NCBI GenBank assembly: GCA_025093985.1
Contig: JACAAK010000006.1
Coordinates: 434,001-498,000 of the forward strand
Direction of reading: 5' to 3'
DNA from: Calvatia gigantea
Taxonomy: Eukaryota > Basidiomycota > Agaricomycetes > Agaricales > Lycoperdaceae
Length of the DNA: 64,000 nucleotides
Positions 1 through 9,751 of the stretch are shown in pieces (within the stretch, counting starts at the first letter, position 1; each line of letters begins with the position of its first letter). The translations under genes and the position numbers were made by a program. The notes under the pieces were generated by a model. It worked only from the letters and a program-made list of their open reading frames with translations, did no database searches and was not told the DNA's origin.

Positions 1-330
1 ACCCAGTCGAACGAGTGTGTTTGGATAGCTCTCAATCGTGGAACGTCACCTGCTTCCCGCGCTCTAGGAGAAGAGGGTTACTGAAGGAACACCCAATGTA
101 GATGTGGAAGGGCTGAAGTCTGAGACAAGAACTTGCGTGGCCGCTGAGAAAGACGGTTGACACGGGTGAGGGAGGAGGGAGGGTGACACCAGAAGCGATT
201 GTTATGTTGGTAGCCATGTATGGGGTGCCGTAGATAGTTTCCACGAAATCGGACCAGGTGGACCAGCTTTAGAGAAAAATTGTGCGCGTTGTCGGAATCG
301 AGAGGGATGGCTTGGCCATCCCTTGAAGAG
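1..330. repeat. Diverged direct repeat, copy 1
   Basis: Aligns by eye with 3033-3340 in the same orientation. Shared landmarks are the GTGTTTGGATAG start, the GACGTGGAAGGGCTnA block, GGTGACACCAGA, and the GAAGTCGGACCNGGTGGANCAGCT block. Both copies have many substitutions and small indels, so the duplication is old. The copy at 3.03 kb keeps short open frames and this one does not. I do not recognise a protein family in either. The window edge may cut this copy. Confidence 0.6.
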
Positions 331-650
331 AAAATTAATAGACCTCGTGAGACCAGACGGCCAAACTATGAGCCTCTGGCTTAGGCGATGAGAAAAAGGT
401 TTGATGTTTGGCACCTTTCCCACAATATGTGAAAAAATCACTCATTTGCACGGTCAACGATCGTTGCAGGACTGTCAGTAAGCTTGTGCCTAAGGCTACG
501 AAGCTACCTTACGTATGTATGTCTACGATTAGGAGTATACAAGACAACACCCGTCGGACGACAAGCCTGAGGATAACCAACTACCTGTTCGTCAATTGGG
601 AAAATCCCCAGATTTCCATTTGCCCGGTCAAGACCTCCAACTCACTATGC

Positions 651-1849
651 TCAGCCTTTATGTCCGACAAAGACATTTTTTACCCCAGCGACGTGTTGTG
701 AACGAACGGAAGGTTGAGTGCCGGCGAATTGGATAGTAGATAATACTGGGGGAGCTTCTTCATCGTCATAGTAATATGCCTCCACCATAATTCTGTGGGC
801 CCGGCAAGCCAAGCACGCAGAAAACGAGGTAGCGGGAACGGAAATCAACACTCGATGCATCGGGGGGACTAGAGAGCTAAACGAAAATGCACCAGCAAAG
901 ATGTTAAGGCAGAACGCGATACTTTTAATTTGAGTTAGAGTATGAGGGACGACTGACATCAGAGAATATTACTGACAGATAGTACTGTTGGCCACCTTGC
1001 AGAATAGCCTTCGACAACACAGGCAGCGTACTTGCTGAGAACCAAGAACGTGTCCAGCCGTATTCACGCCCTGGCGCCCGGTTATGCTGGAATGCGATCT
1101 TGTATGAGATCGCAAAGAAAACGAGGGTGTCGAAAACTGCCGGCATGAAACTAGAAATGGGAACATAGCTCTCCGCCTTGTATACTGTGCAATATCCTGT
1201 GCCAGGGAGTGGTCTGGATTCTGTCCCAGGAATCAACAGCACAACTACGCTGCTTGTCACGGCCCACAATATTGCGAAGCTCCAATAAATCAGCCGATTG
1301 CCGGTGTAAATAGCTTGCACTCTTCGCAGAAATAGGAATGAAGTAGTACCCATGGTGAGGAGACAGAAAAATCCGTTGGCAATTACTACTCCATGGCAAT
1401 TTGGGACTGGAGTAGCTAAAGGTCTCAATCAGTCCCAAATATTCGTCTAAATGGTAGAATATCTGGAGCCACGCACTGAACAGGGCAACTGACAGGCCCA
1501 TATAAACAAGGACAAAAAACCTGTTCAATTTCGTCAATTTTTCACGCATAACCAGACAAGTCCGATCAGCTTTACCTTACGAGAGCGAAGCACGTTGTGG
1601 TGATCAACCCGTTGCATCGCCTGATAATCCTGATATCTTCAGGAATATATGACAGGATGTCGCATGCAACAGCCTGTAAATAGGCCAGCGCATTAACAAA
1701 GGGATGCTATAAGAATAGATCCTTGTGCTTACGCCGAGCACAGCGATATAGAGGTTCCTCGACACCTCAAATTGCTTTGCTTCGTCTGGTGGGTAGTGAT
1801 TTAAGTAGATGTCAGGGTTGAGTATCGTGGAGTTGTTTCCGTTGGACAT
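651..1849 (-). CDS. Fungal seven-transmembrane protein (DUF6533-like N-terminus)
   Basis: Multi-exon gene with ATG at 1849 and stop at 651. Exon 1 encodes a soluble N-terminus ending NLYIAVLG. An intron of about 50 nt then leads to a DILSYIPEDIRIIRR segment, the usual loop after the first helix in basidiomycete 7TM proteins. Later exons give hydrophobic segments (RFFVLVYMGLSVALF, GFFCLLTMGTTSFLFLRRV, LIYWSFAILWAVTSSVVVLL, MPAVFDTLVFFAISYKI). Near the end come the family-like GGQQYYL and a final helix followed by MHRVLISVPATSFSACLACR. The QQYYL join uses a GTCAGT donor and restores frame, so no lesion is needed. It is probably a plasma-membrane protein. The family is expanded in Agaricomycetes and its ligand or role is unknown. 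Exon borders are my reading. Confidence 0.72.
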
Positions 1850-3032
1850 GAAAGGAGCTATTGGTGTTTAGAGTGATTCGTCATTTGCTCATATACCCAA
1901 CCAACAGTTTATTTTTATTCGTTGTGACCAACGAAGCTGCCACGTATCACACCTGAGAGCTTCTCATCAACGGATAACTCAAGTCTCCCAGTGGGTTGCC
2001 AACGATTTTCCATCCTGCTCATAGAAATGCAATTGATTGGGGTCCGTCATGGTGAGCTGCACTGATGTATCGATGACTTCTGTCCTCCTTGATGACTTAT
2101 TTACCCTTCTGTTCACACAGTCTGAGGGCTATGTGTGACTTTCCTAATGACGTGGTGAGCTGAGACCAATAAAAACGGGGCAATATATGTATTCACGGAA
2201 GTGGCAAATAAATAAATCAAATCGAAGTGAGCTCGGCAGGGTGCCGATCCGTTTGAGCTTGTGACGGTTGCATATCCCCGCCCCCACTCATTCAGTAATG
2301 TATTGTATTCGTTCGCGATCATGTTTCAAGACAATCAAAGAACAAGATGTGCCCTCCCAACCAATCAATTCCCCTTTTCCATCAGAGGGTATCGGATTGA
2401 TTGTGCTCTTCCTTGATTGTGGGCGCGTTCACCCAAGTTCTAGAATCTAAGGGAATAATGGACTAAAACCAGTGTCGTAAGTACGACGAGTATGAGCTCT
2501 TGTCCCCTATCCGTTATGCTCTTCAATTGTTGGTTTATCCCTCAAAACCCCAGCTCTCGCTTTCCTAACGCCCAACTCCCCATGCAAAATTTATCACTCA
2601 CGACACCGGACGGACAATTGCACTCTATACCCGTCATCGCAAACTCGCGTCTTCATGGCAGCTCCTATTGGTGGTCACTTTTAGAGGCCGTGAGTCTCAC
2701 ATAACCATAAGGCTTGTGCGCAGCTGGGGATCCGTCATCGATAGGTTCAGAGCCATTTTAGAATCGCGGAATACTATGGTTCGTTGGGCATTGTTGTCGT
2801 GTTAAAGATCCGGGGGCGTCGCATTATTGAGAGACTGTGACCAGCGGGTGTCGGGATAGTGAGAAATGTTTGGCAGAGAGCGCTTATAACGCTAGCTAGC
2901 CGGTGTCTGATCCACAAAACGTCGGGTGCTGATATCAAGGTGTTCTACGGACATTGGGTACCCACCAATCAGATAACCCAATTAGCCGAGTGGACAGTTG
3001 CTTCAAACCCGAAGACTGACCATCGCGCGTGG
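1850..3032. other. Spacer without recognisable gene
   Basis: Only short overlapping open frames on both strands (all under 75 codons) with no family resemblance and no convincing exon chain. It probably includes the promoter of the 7TM gene on the left. Confidence 0.5.
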
Positions 3033-3340
3033 GTGTGTTTGGATAGTTATCAATTGTAGGATGTCACCCACTTTTCGCGCACTTATAAGAGAAAGCTATG
3101 AGAGTAAAATCAAAATGGACGTGGAAGGGCTTAGACGAGAGTTCTCACAGATCATTAGGAGACAGGATGTTGGTGCAGGTGACGGAGGAGTGAAGGTGAC
3201 ACCAGAGGCGGTTGATACGCTGACGGATTAAATATGGAGTATTGAGCGGTGAATGGCTTATTTACGAGAAGTCGGACCGGGTGGATCAGCTCTAGAAGAA
3301 AGTCATCTGTATTGTGGGGTTCGAGAGGGGTCATGGCCAA
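3033..3340. repeat. Diverged direct repeat, copy 2
   Basis: Second copy of the repeat at 1-330. A short plus-strand frame here begins near MDVEGLRREFSQIIRRQ. It is followed, after stops, by YLREVGPGGSALEESH. The counterpart in copy 1 has EIGPGGPALEKN. Conservation of this peptide in the same frame suggests a decayed gene, but I cannot name the family. Confidence 0.55.
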
Positions 3341-3720
3341 ACCAAAGTCCGAGGGGGATCATCGTAAGTGTGGAGCCTTGTCCACTGGCGCATTGCTCTG
3401 AAGGACACGTTATATGCGTCTACGTCGAGAATTATCCGGGCAAGCAAGATGTGAACGAATTGCGGAAGGTAGTACGCCTCCGCCCTGCGTGTTTTGAAAG
3501 ATTGGGTTCAAACCGGATGCATATACATACTGGAACTATACAAGGATATTCCATGGGTGTCGATGCTGAGCAGGTATCGTGGTGCGGACAACAGCGCGGG
3601 AGGAGTGGGCATGGAAGAAGATTGATCTGGGTGAATTGGGTTTGTTATATTTCTGCACTGCAACAAGCAAACACGCTGCTGTTGGTCCCGAGTTGCCTGG
3701 TTGATTTTGGATGCCCGTGA
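3253..3720 (+). CDS. Unrecognised open frame, possibly a gene remnant
   Basis: A 155-codon plus-strand frame whose first 30 codons overlap the repeat shared with 1-330. No domain, signal peptide or membrane segment is evident. Composition is mixed, with several Cys and Trp. It could be a terminal exon of a decayed gene or a chance frame. Length alone is weak support. Confidence 0.25.
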   Translation: MAYLREVGPGGSALEESHLYCGVREGSWPNQSPRGIIVSVEPCPLAHCSEGHVICVYVENYPGKQDVNELRKVVRLRPACFERLGSNRMHIHTGTIQGYSMGVDAEQVSWCGQQRGRSGHGRRLIWVNWVCYISALQQANTLLLVPSCLVDFGCP

Positions 3721-3792
3721 CCTGCATTTGACGGGGGTCGTTTGGGGTTTTTGAATGTATCCGTGATGATGCCTATGAAATTGTCGGTGATT

Positions 3793-3964
3793 AATTCACT
3801 GCGTGTGCTTTACCATAAATCTCAGCGATTTATTATGAGAAAATGTAAAAATGATGGAAATGTGTTGCCCTTATATAGAAGGTTTGCCTATCTAAGGCAA
3901 AATGGTTCAGAATCTACTCAAGGATATAACCACACGACTAATGGTAAAGCACACGCAGTGAATT
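3793..3964. mobile_element. MITE-like element, 172 bp, perfect 24-bp terminal inverted repeats
   Basis: Positions 3793-3816 and 3941-3964 are perfect reverse complements over 24 bp (AATTCACTGCGTGTGCTTTA then CCAT). The element is directly bracketed by GATT on both sides (3789-3792 and 3965-3968), a possible 4-bp target-site duplication. The interior is AT-rich and non-coding. This is the structure of a non-autonomous DNA transposon. A degraded relative lies at 58878-59070. No transposase is present in the window. Confidence 0.8.
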
Positions 3965-4452
3965 GATTCACCAGCCGCTCACGTGAAGTGGCGTATCATT
4001 TTGACCATGTACCCCTTGCGAAACGAGCTGCTTCGACTCGGTTTTCCCCCAACACTCAAGTACTCAATGTCAATACGGATTCCCTATCAATCCTCGTTAA
4101 CCAACTACCTGCACCTGCACAAGCGGTTTGTGAACTAGGTCAGAAAAAATTAGAGGGTTTATTCCTGCTATCAACCGTTATTTCGCACCCCTGGTTTGGT
4201 CAATGTCGACGTCGGCTCCTGACGGTCAGATTCGTCGAGGTGTGTCTATTCCTGCTGGCGCTAATCCCTCCTTGATCTCATTAAGTCCCGGCGTCCATCG
4301 GCTACAAACAGTGTTCTCGATATTATCCGCAACGGCGAGAGTATTTCCTGGAGATTTGTTTTTATGGACAAGGGGTCGCAACGAAGGGCAAACCGCCAGA
4401 TGCGGCATCGACCCTGGGCCTCTTAACATCGGACTAAGCCGGAGTGTTAATC

Positions 4453-5440
4453 TTTGAAGCCAACAAACTTCAGACTCGGGTTGGAGTCGGGGTATGGACT
4501 CTTCCATTCATCCCTCCTACTCAAACCCGAGTCCGCTTTTGGCAAGGAGGTTTACAGAAATCGACGCTATCTCCGGAAGGGGCGCCGTCTTCTCACATTC
4601 GATGGCATTTGTACAGCACTTCATGATGTGACCGACCTCAAGCATCGCCTTTTGGTGCTGAATGACGCCTGGATTGGTGGGTCGGTACGTCTCTTGCGTG
4701 TAAGTTCTTGCTTACAGGACTCGGACACCAGCTTTGCTATTATGTTCGTCGCCAATTGGGTGCATTGTGACATCAGTTCCGGGGACACTGTTCGTAGGCG
4801 AGGCAAGCATGCCCGGGGGAAACGGTGCAGATCCCAAAACGGTGTGGGTGCCCTCTGATTGTTTGCACACTGTCCTGATTTCTTTCTAGGGTGCGTTGTT
4901 TTTCATGGCACACAAATCCTTGACGCGTTGCCTCACCCATTTGACTGGGACCAATAGACCGGCTCACAACATCCCCCGTCACGATTTTACTGTCACCATG
5001 CACATACTAACCACTCCAGGCGAAGAGTTGCCTTCGTCCCGTCGTCCGTCCCCATCTACGCCCCCAGCCATGCCGGTGAGCGTCAACAGGGTCGGATGTT
5101 CCGAAGAACATGCACTCACCTTTCTGGATGAAGGCTCACCCATGCATATTCCGACATCTGTTTGGACATGGTGTTCGACCTGGTCGGTTTTTTTCCCCGC
5201 AGCATACCACATTCAATACCTTCCACGCTTGATTAGTCTTCATCCGCCACCGCCATCAATTACCGAGGCTTCCGACACTGGAATTATAGCAAGATAAGCC
5301 CCACCGGCAGCCGCCTCCGGCCCAGAGAAACGAGCCGTCCCAGCGGCGCTGGTGAAGCCGATGCCAGGCGAACCGAGTCCCCTTTATCAAAGGTGGCCCG
5401 CACTCCATAATCTCGCAATCCATCTGGATACTGACCACGA
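4453..5440 (+). pseudogene. FunK1-type protein kinase, internally deleted copy
   Basis: Homologous to the intact FunK1 gene at 9752-12363 but on the other strand. Visible in order: FDGICTALHDVTDLKHRL (intact gene: FDDVCTALYDATDLKTSF), the NDAWIGG segment, FVANWVHCDISSGD (intact: FIANWVHRDVSAGN), then GNGADPKTV, GALFFMAHKSL (intact: the YFMAYELL region) and a C-terminal piece with an ICLDMV-like helix in another frame. The catalytic HRD is HCD here. The KLSDLEYAR segment that serves as the metal-binding loop is missing, as is the large central lobe with the ESLWWIALWI block. Several frame changes are needed. It cannot encode an active kinase. Confidence 0.75.
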
Positions 5441-5449
5441 ACCCCTGTA

Positions 5450-5900
5450 TTACCGGTTTTGATACTTATGAATGTCCCTGCCCCATATTGATGGCCATTG
5501 CCAATATTCAGCGTGTAGGTGCCTTAAGTATGTGAAACGCTTCAACGATTGGACAACTGATCGCACGAATCGGGAGTTCGGGATCGGAGATGGGTGTGCA
5601 TTGTGGTCGGTTGAAATATGGCTTGTCGGCCTTAGTCTATCCTTGTGATGATGATATGATTGTGCGTAATGGGCGTGATCGGTTGGCCTACAATAGACAT
5701 GCGAGTCCATGACACCAGGGAAAAGACTGTTGGTGGTAAGAGCCAGGACAGTCACGGCCGGGGGTGGGTCAAGGTTCGACGTTAACGTTCAACCAACGTC
5801 GTAATTACATAAAGGTGCACGGTTTCTTCAAGTCGACTAAGGCGCTCACACCGGAAGCTTTTCAGCGTTTTCACCCATCTCCTGTTTCTTAAACCTCACG
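5450..5900. other. Spacer upstream of F-box gene
   Basis: No gene recognised. It lies just before the F-box start at 5905, so it should hold that promoter. A pyrimidine-rich tract (about 5865-5890) precedes the ATG, as is common in fungal core promoters. Confidence 0.4.
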
Positions 5901-5904
5901 AACG

Positions 5905-7741
5905 ATGCGTCACTGTCTCTCCGTTCCCGAAATTATGCGTATAATCTGCGACGAGATCCACAACGAAAAATGTCCTCATCCCCGCGAGTTGTTGAATCTC
6001 GCACTTGTCTCTCGTGACTGGACTGTAATCGCTTTGGACTGTTTATGGCGGGAGATCTCTGGCATGGATCGTCTCATTCGGTGCATGCCAGAGGACTTAT
6101 GGAGCTTTGCAAATCTTGATCTCGATGACCTCCTCGAGTTCAGTAACTCAAAAAAACGGGTCGTACGTGACTGGCCTCTTAAATCCTGTCTCCAATTGCT
6201 CACTAGCGCTCCTCCCTTGACAGATATTGAGGAGATCACTGACAAATTCAGACTTGGACATTTTCAAAAAGTACGCACCCCGCGTCCTGACTTTCACCCA
6301 TGACGACCGCATTGTGGTTGCTCCTCACATCTACCAAACGCTATCGCAGTCCTGCAGTCCTCCACTCCTACCCAACCTCCAGGTTTTAAATTGGGACGTG
6401 GCCTACAGTATCTTCACCGGTACTAAGCGCAACAGTTTCCCACTTGTCCGCTTATTCTTGGGTCCTCAGCTTGAGACCTTGCGGTTTGATGCCGAAATTT
6501 CCCACCCAGCGCACTTCCACATCTTCCAGATGATACCAGCGAAAATTTCACCAAATATATCTTGCCTTAGCCTCACCTTCTCTGAGAGAGGCGGTAGCAT
6601 TTCTCCGGAGGCAGTTGAAGACTTCTCGGCCACATTACATGAATGGCATCATTTATCGAGCCTTGTCATTGAGGACATCACACTCAATGGTCTCTTCTCC
6701 CTCGCCACAATGCCGAAGTTGAAGGAGCTGAAGATTCGCAGTGCTCGTTATCTATGGGATTTGCCACGCTCAGGGGTTGAAGGCCAGGCAGGCTTGTTCA
6801 GCAGGCTCCAGTCCCTCAGTGATCCCTTTCCCGCCCTCGAATTGATAGCAATCGACGCCCTCTTCGACGACTCAAGGCCTGTCTTGAACGTCACCAATTT
6901 CTTCACCATCCTTCACAACGCCAAAATTTCTGAAATTTGGCTTTCCTTGTATCATTTAAATGACACTCGTGAACTGCAAAACTTATTCTGGGCAATCGCA
7001 GACCACTGTGACCACGCTTCGCTTAAAAAATTCAAATTGCAGCTGAATTCAGTCTCACACCTCCCATCTTCCACCATTCAGCCCCTCCTCCGGTTTTCTG
7101 CACTTCAATCAGTGCACGTGGATGCATATCAAGTCCACTACGGTATGACGATTTCTGAGGATGATATGTCTCTGTTGTTATCGTCTTGGCCCGATATACG
7201 CAAACTGTGGATTATGCCCAATGCCAAACAGCCTTCGGACACTACTCTTCTTGCCTTCCTTCCCCTCACAAACTCTACGAAACTCCGTCATCTTGGTCTC
7301 TCACTGAACGCATCGGATGCAGCTACGCGGAAAGTACTACGCGAAAACTTCCCAGAATGTTACAAAGGGTTGCAGAACCATTCCCTTAGGACGCTTGAAG
7401 TGGGACGGTCTCCGATTTCGCACAAGGAGTTTGTTGCGAAATTCCTCTCGGAGGTTTTTGCCAATCTCGATGATATAGCATCAAACCGATACAACCGAGC
7501 AACTACAGATTTTAAACGGTGGCACTACGTCTCTAGGGTTCTCTTGCCCTTGTTGAGTGACGTACGAAGAAGGGAACGTGAGATCCTTGGGATCCAAGAA
7601 GTACGAGCCGCTGCTTTGAAGGGTACCTCAAGACGGTTCTTTGAGAGGGCAGAAGAGGGTGATGTTGACTTGTCTGAACCAGGGAGCTTTGGATATCGTC
7701 AATGCGAAATTGAGTGGGAGGATGATCTCGATGACATCTAA
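5905..7741 (+). CDS. F-box protein with LRR-like C-terminal region
   Basis: Two exons (5905-6162 and 6224-7741) joined by a phase-0 intron of 61 nt (GTACGT donor, TTGACAG acceptor), giving about 591 residues. The N-terminus has the F-box pattern: VPEIMRIICDEI, then LLNLALVSRDW and ALDCLWREI. This is followed by a LPEDLW-like block typical of Agaricomycete F-box proteins, and after the intron by a DLDIFKKYAPRV motif. The rest is repeated strands and helices of LRR character and ends with an acidic tail. The expected role is substrate recognition in an SCF ubiquitin ligase. It is unrelated in detail to the F-box trio at 33-46 kb. No lesions seen. Confidence 0.85.
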
Positions 7742-8038
7742 AAGAGATTCTTTGGAGATGCTATGTCGACTTTACCATAAATATTTTTGTGTCTTCAGTG
7801 CAGACGGGTGCCTTTCTCTTTTTGAATGCAATCAGGAGATTTTTGGAACTGTGATTTCAGCATATTGAACGTTGTGCTCTATTGATAAGCTAGCTACAGC
7901 CACATAGCTCCTCTGGATCTCAGCAGTGGTATTCCTCAGGCAGGAGATACAACTTACCTAACTAGGGTAACAAACACAGACCGCCATGTTGCAAAGGCAC
8001 CTCCCTACTCACGCCAACCTCTCTATGATACGTGGAAT

Positions 8039-9014
8039 TCAAGGTAGTGAGGCCCGTTCTGCATCAGCAATAGCATTTAGTGTGTCGTGCAATTTCTGCG
8101 CCAGGCCAGGTGTGAGCTGCATGAGCCCGTCGGAAGTCACCAAACGATATGCTGGCATTGGCTGATATGTATCGGCAAGAATCTATGCACCCAGGGTGTC
8201 AGCCAAAAAATAACTGCTAAAACACGGGGGGTAAGGGGCATTACCTCGCTGTCCTCAACGAGGACGGTTCCGATGATATCGTCGGGATCGCCTATTCGGT
8301 TGAGAGCCGGGATGTTTCGCTGGTCTGCAGAATTTCTTCCCCGATTAACATATTGGATACTAATACGGGACGTAGGCGTACCGTGGAGGTGCATCCAGCC
8401 TTGGATAGTTTGCATAGCAGTCGCCTTCTGAATCTCGTCCACTCCCTCCTTGAGACCTTCCTTAATCACTGAATGTAACACCTTCAAAAATTCGGCTGAC
8501 GTTTCCCAGAAGCATTAGATCTCCTGTAGGAAGCCCACGACGGGGATATATACGACTCACGGTTGGCTACGAAATCCTCCAATGTGGCACCCTCATTAAC
8601 TACCCTTGAATTTGCATTTTTGTCTGGTGTGCTCGCTTGTCCTTGCGCAGGTAACCACCCAATGATAGTTTTAGAAGAGGAGGAAGGCGGTTTTCCCGGT
8701 AAAAACGAGACCGCGAATGCGGGGAGAGATTTCGACACTGGTGTTGGTGGTCGAACGAGGTGATAGAAGAGATCTGGTTTGTGCGGGTCTGGGAAGGTTT
8801 CATTAGAATTTGTTGGCGTGTTGGAAGAGTTGAAACGTCGTCGGGAACGTATGGCTTCGAGAATTCTTGGAGCGGGGAATTTTGGCCTGGTCTGTAGTGG
8901 CAGGAATGGTCGAGAAGTTACGTATGACGAAGCCCTTTTCGTCGATAAGTTTGAAGGTCGCCAGGCATGCTGCCGAGCCACAAGTCGTCCAGTCACTGCC
9001 CTAGAGATTTGCAT
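8039..9014 (-). CDS. Conserved fungal mitochondrial protein of unknown function
   Basis: Four exons. Exon 1 (ATG at 9014) encodes an Arg/Ser-rich N-terminus (MQISRAVTGRLVARQ) consistent with a mitochondrial presequence, and contains ISFLPGK-like and IGWLPA blocks. A phase-1 intron (GTGAGT...CAG) leads to PEFLKVLHSVIKEGL and QGWMHLH. A second intron leads to DQRNIPALNRIGDPDDIIG and TVLVEDSE. A third leads to TYQPMPAYRLVTSDGLMQL and the stop at 8039. The block order (GWxHLHDxR, RIxDPDDIIGxVLVE, YxPMPxYRLVTxDGL) matches a widespread fungal family I know without a function. All joins stay in frame. Confidence 0.8.
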
Positions 9015-9356
9015 TATTGTATAATGGTGTTTAAGCCGGAGAAACTAAGATAGAAAAGGATGGACGAGGAGGCAGTGTCAGTTTCGGTGGCCGGAGCGCT
9101 GGCAGACCACCGCCAACCCGAGAATGCGCGACTGAAAGTGATGTCACGCACGTGATGACTTCACTCTGAATGTTCTGAACTTCGACCACATAACACAGCG
9201 AATTGGCGAACTGTGGCAATTCCCTCAGGCGGAAACTTACACTGCTGAAGTTTGCAGTAATTCGAAAAAGCGGGAACATTGAGGATGGCCAATTTCATTT
9301 CTGATTTTCATAATAGTTTCCGCTGGTTGTACGGACCAAAGGTTTACCTTAGCGCA

Positions 9357-9420
9357 TTGATAACTATCCTTGCCCAAGAACGCGAGCATGAACGAACGGA
9401 ACGAGAGAGGCGAACGCAAG
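9357..9420 (+). repeat. Relic fragment resembling IES6 exon 3
   Basis: On the plus strand the frame here reads LAQEREHERTERERR. The IES6 gene at 15.5-16.3 kb encodes LAQERERERTERERRR. The DNA also matches closely over about 60 bp, beginning with AACTATCCTTGCCCAAGA. No other IES6 exon is seen nearby, so this looks like a small duplicated piece. Low-complexity Glu/Arg coding could produce some similarity by chance, but the AACTATCCTTGCCC lead-in is outside the repetitive part. Confidence 0.6.
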
Positions 9421-9751
9421 TTGTGCCTGTCGTTATAGATGCTTTCACGAAGTTACGGAACGACTTCGGATAGACGCAGCTTACATAAAGCATCCAAACG
9501 ACTGGAGGGGAGTCTGGCACACATCCTACTTTGCGTTTACAGGAGAGATTTCTAGGTGTGAACCGAATGTCAGTACTCTTTACCTTTATCCCTGATACCA
9601 TGGCACCCGACGTCTCCTTCCCGTGTTTAACATCCTGTACTAATTAAATTCTCATTTTATGTGAGGTGTGTCATTAACAGATAACTTGTACAATAGGCCC
9701 GGTAAATAGGATTTCGAAAATATAAACATCATGGCTTTCAGGGTTCTTGGT

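Noticed and set aside
3080..3240. Histone-fold-like reading of the VKVTPEAVDTL stretch
   Set aside because: The pattern is too short and the following frame is interrupted. Insufficient to name a family.
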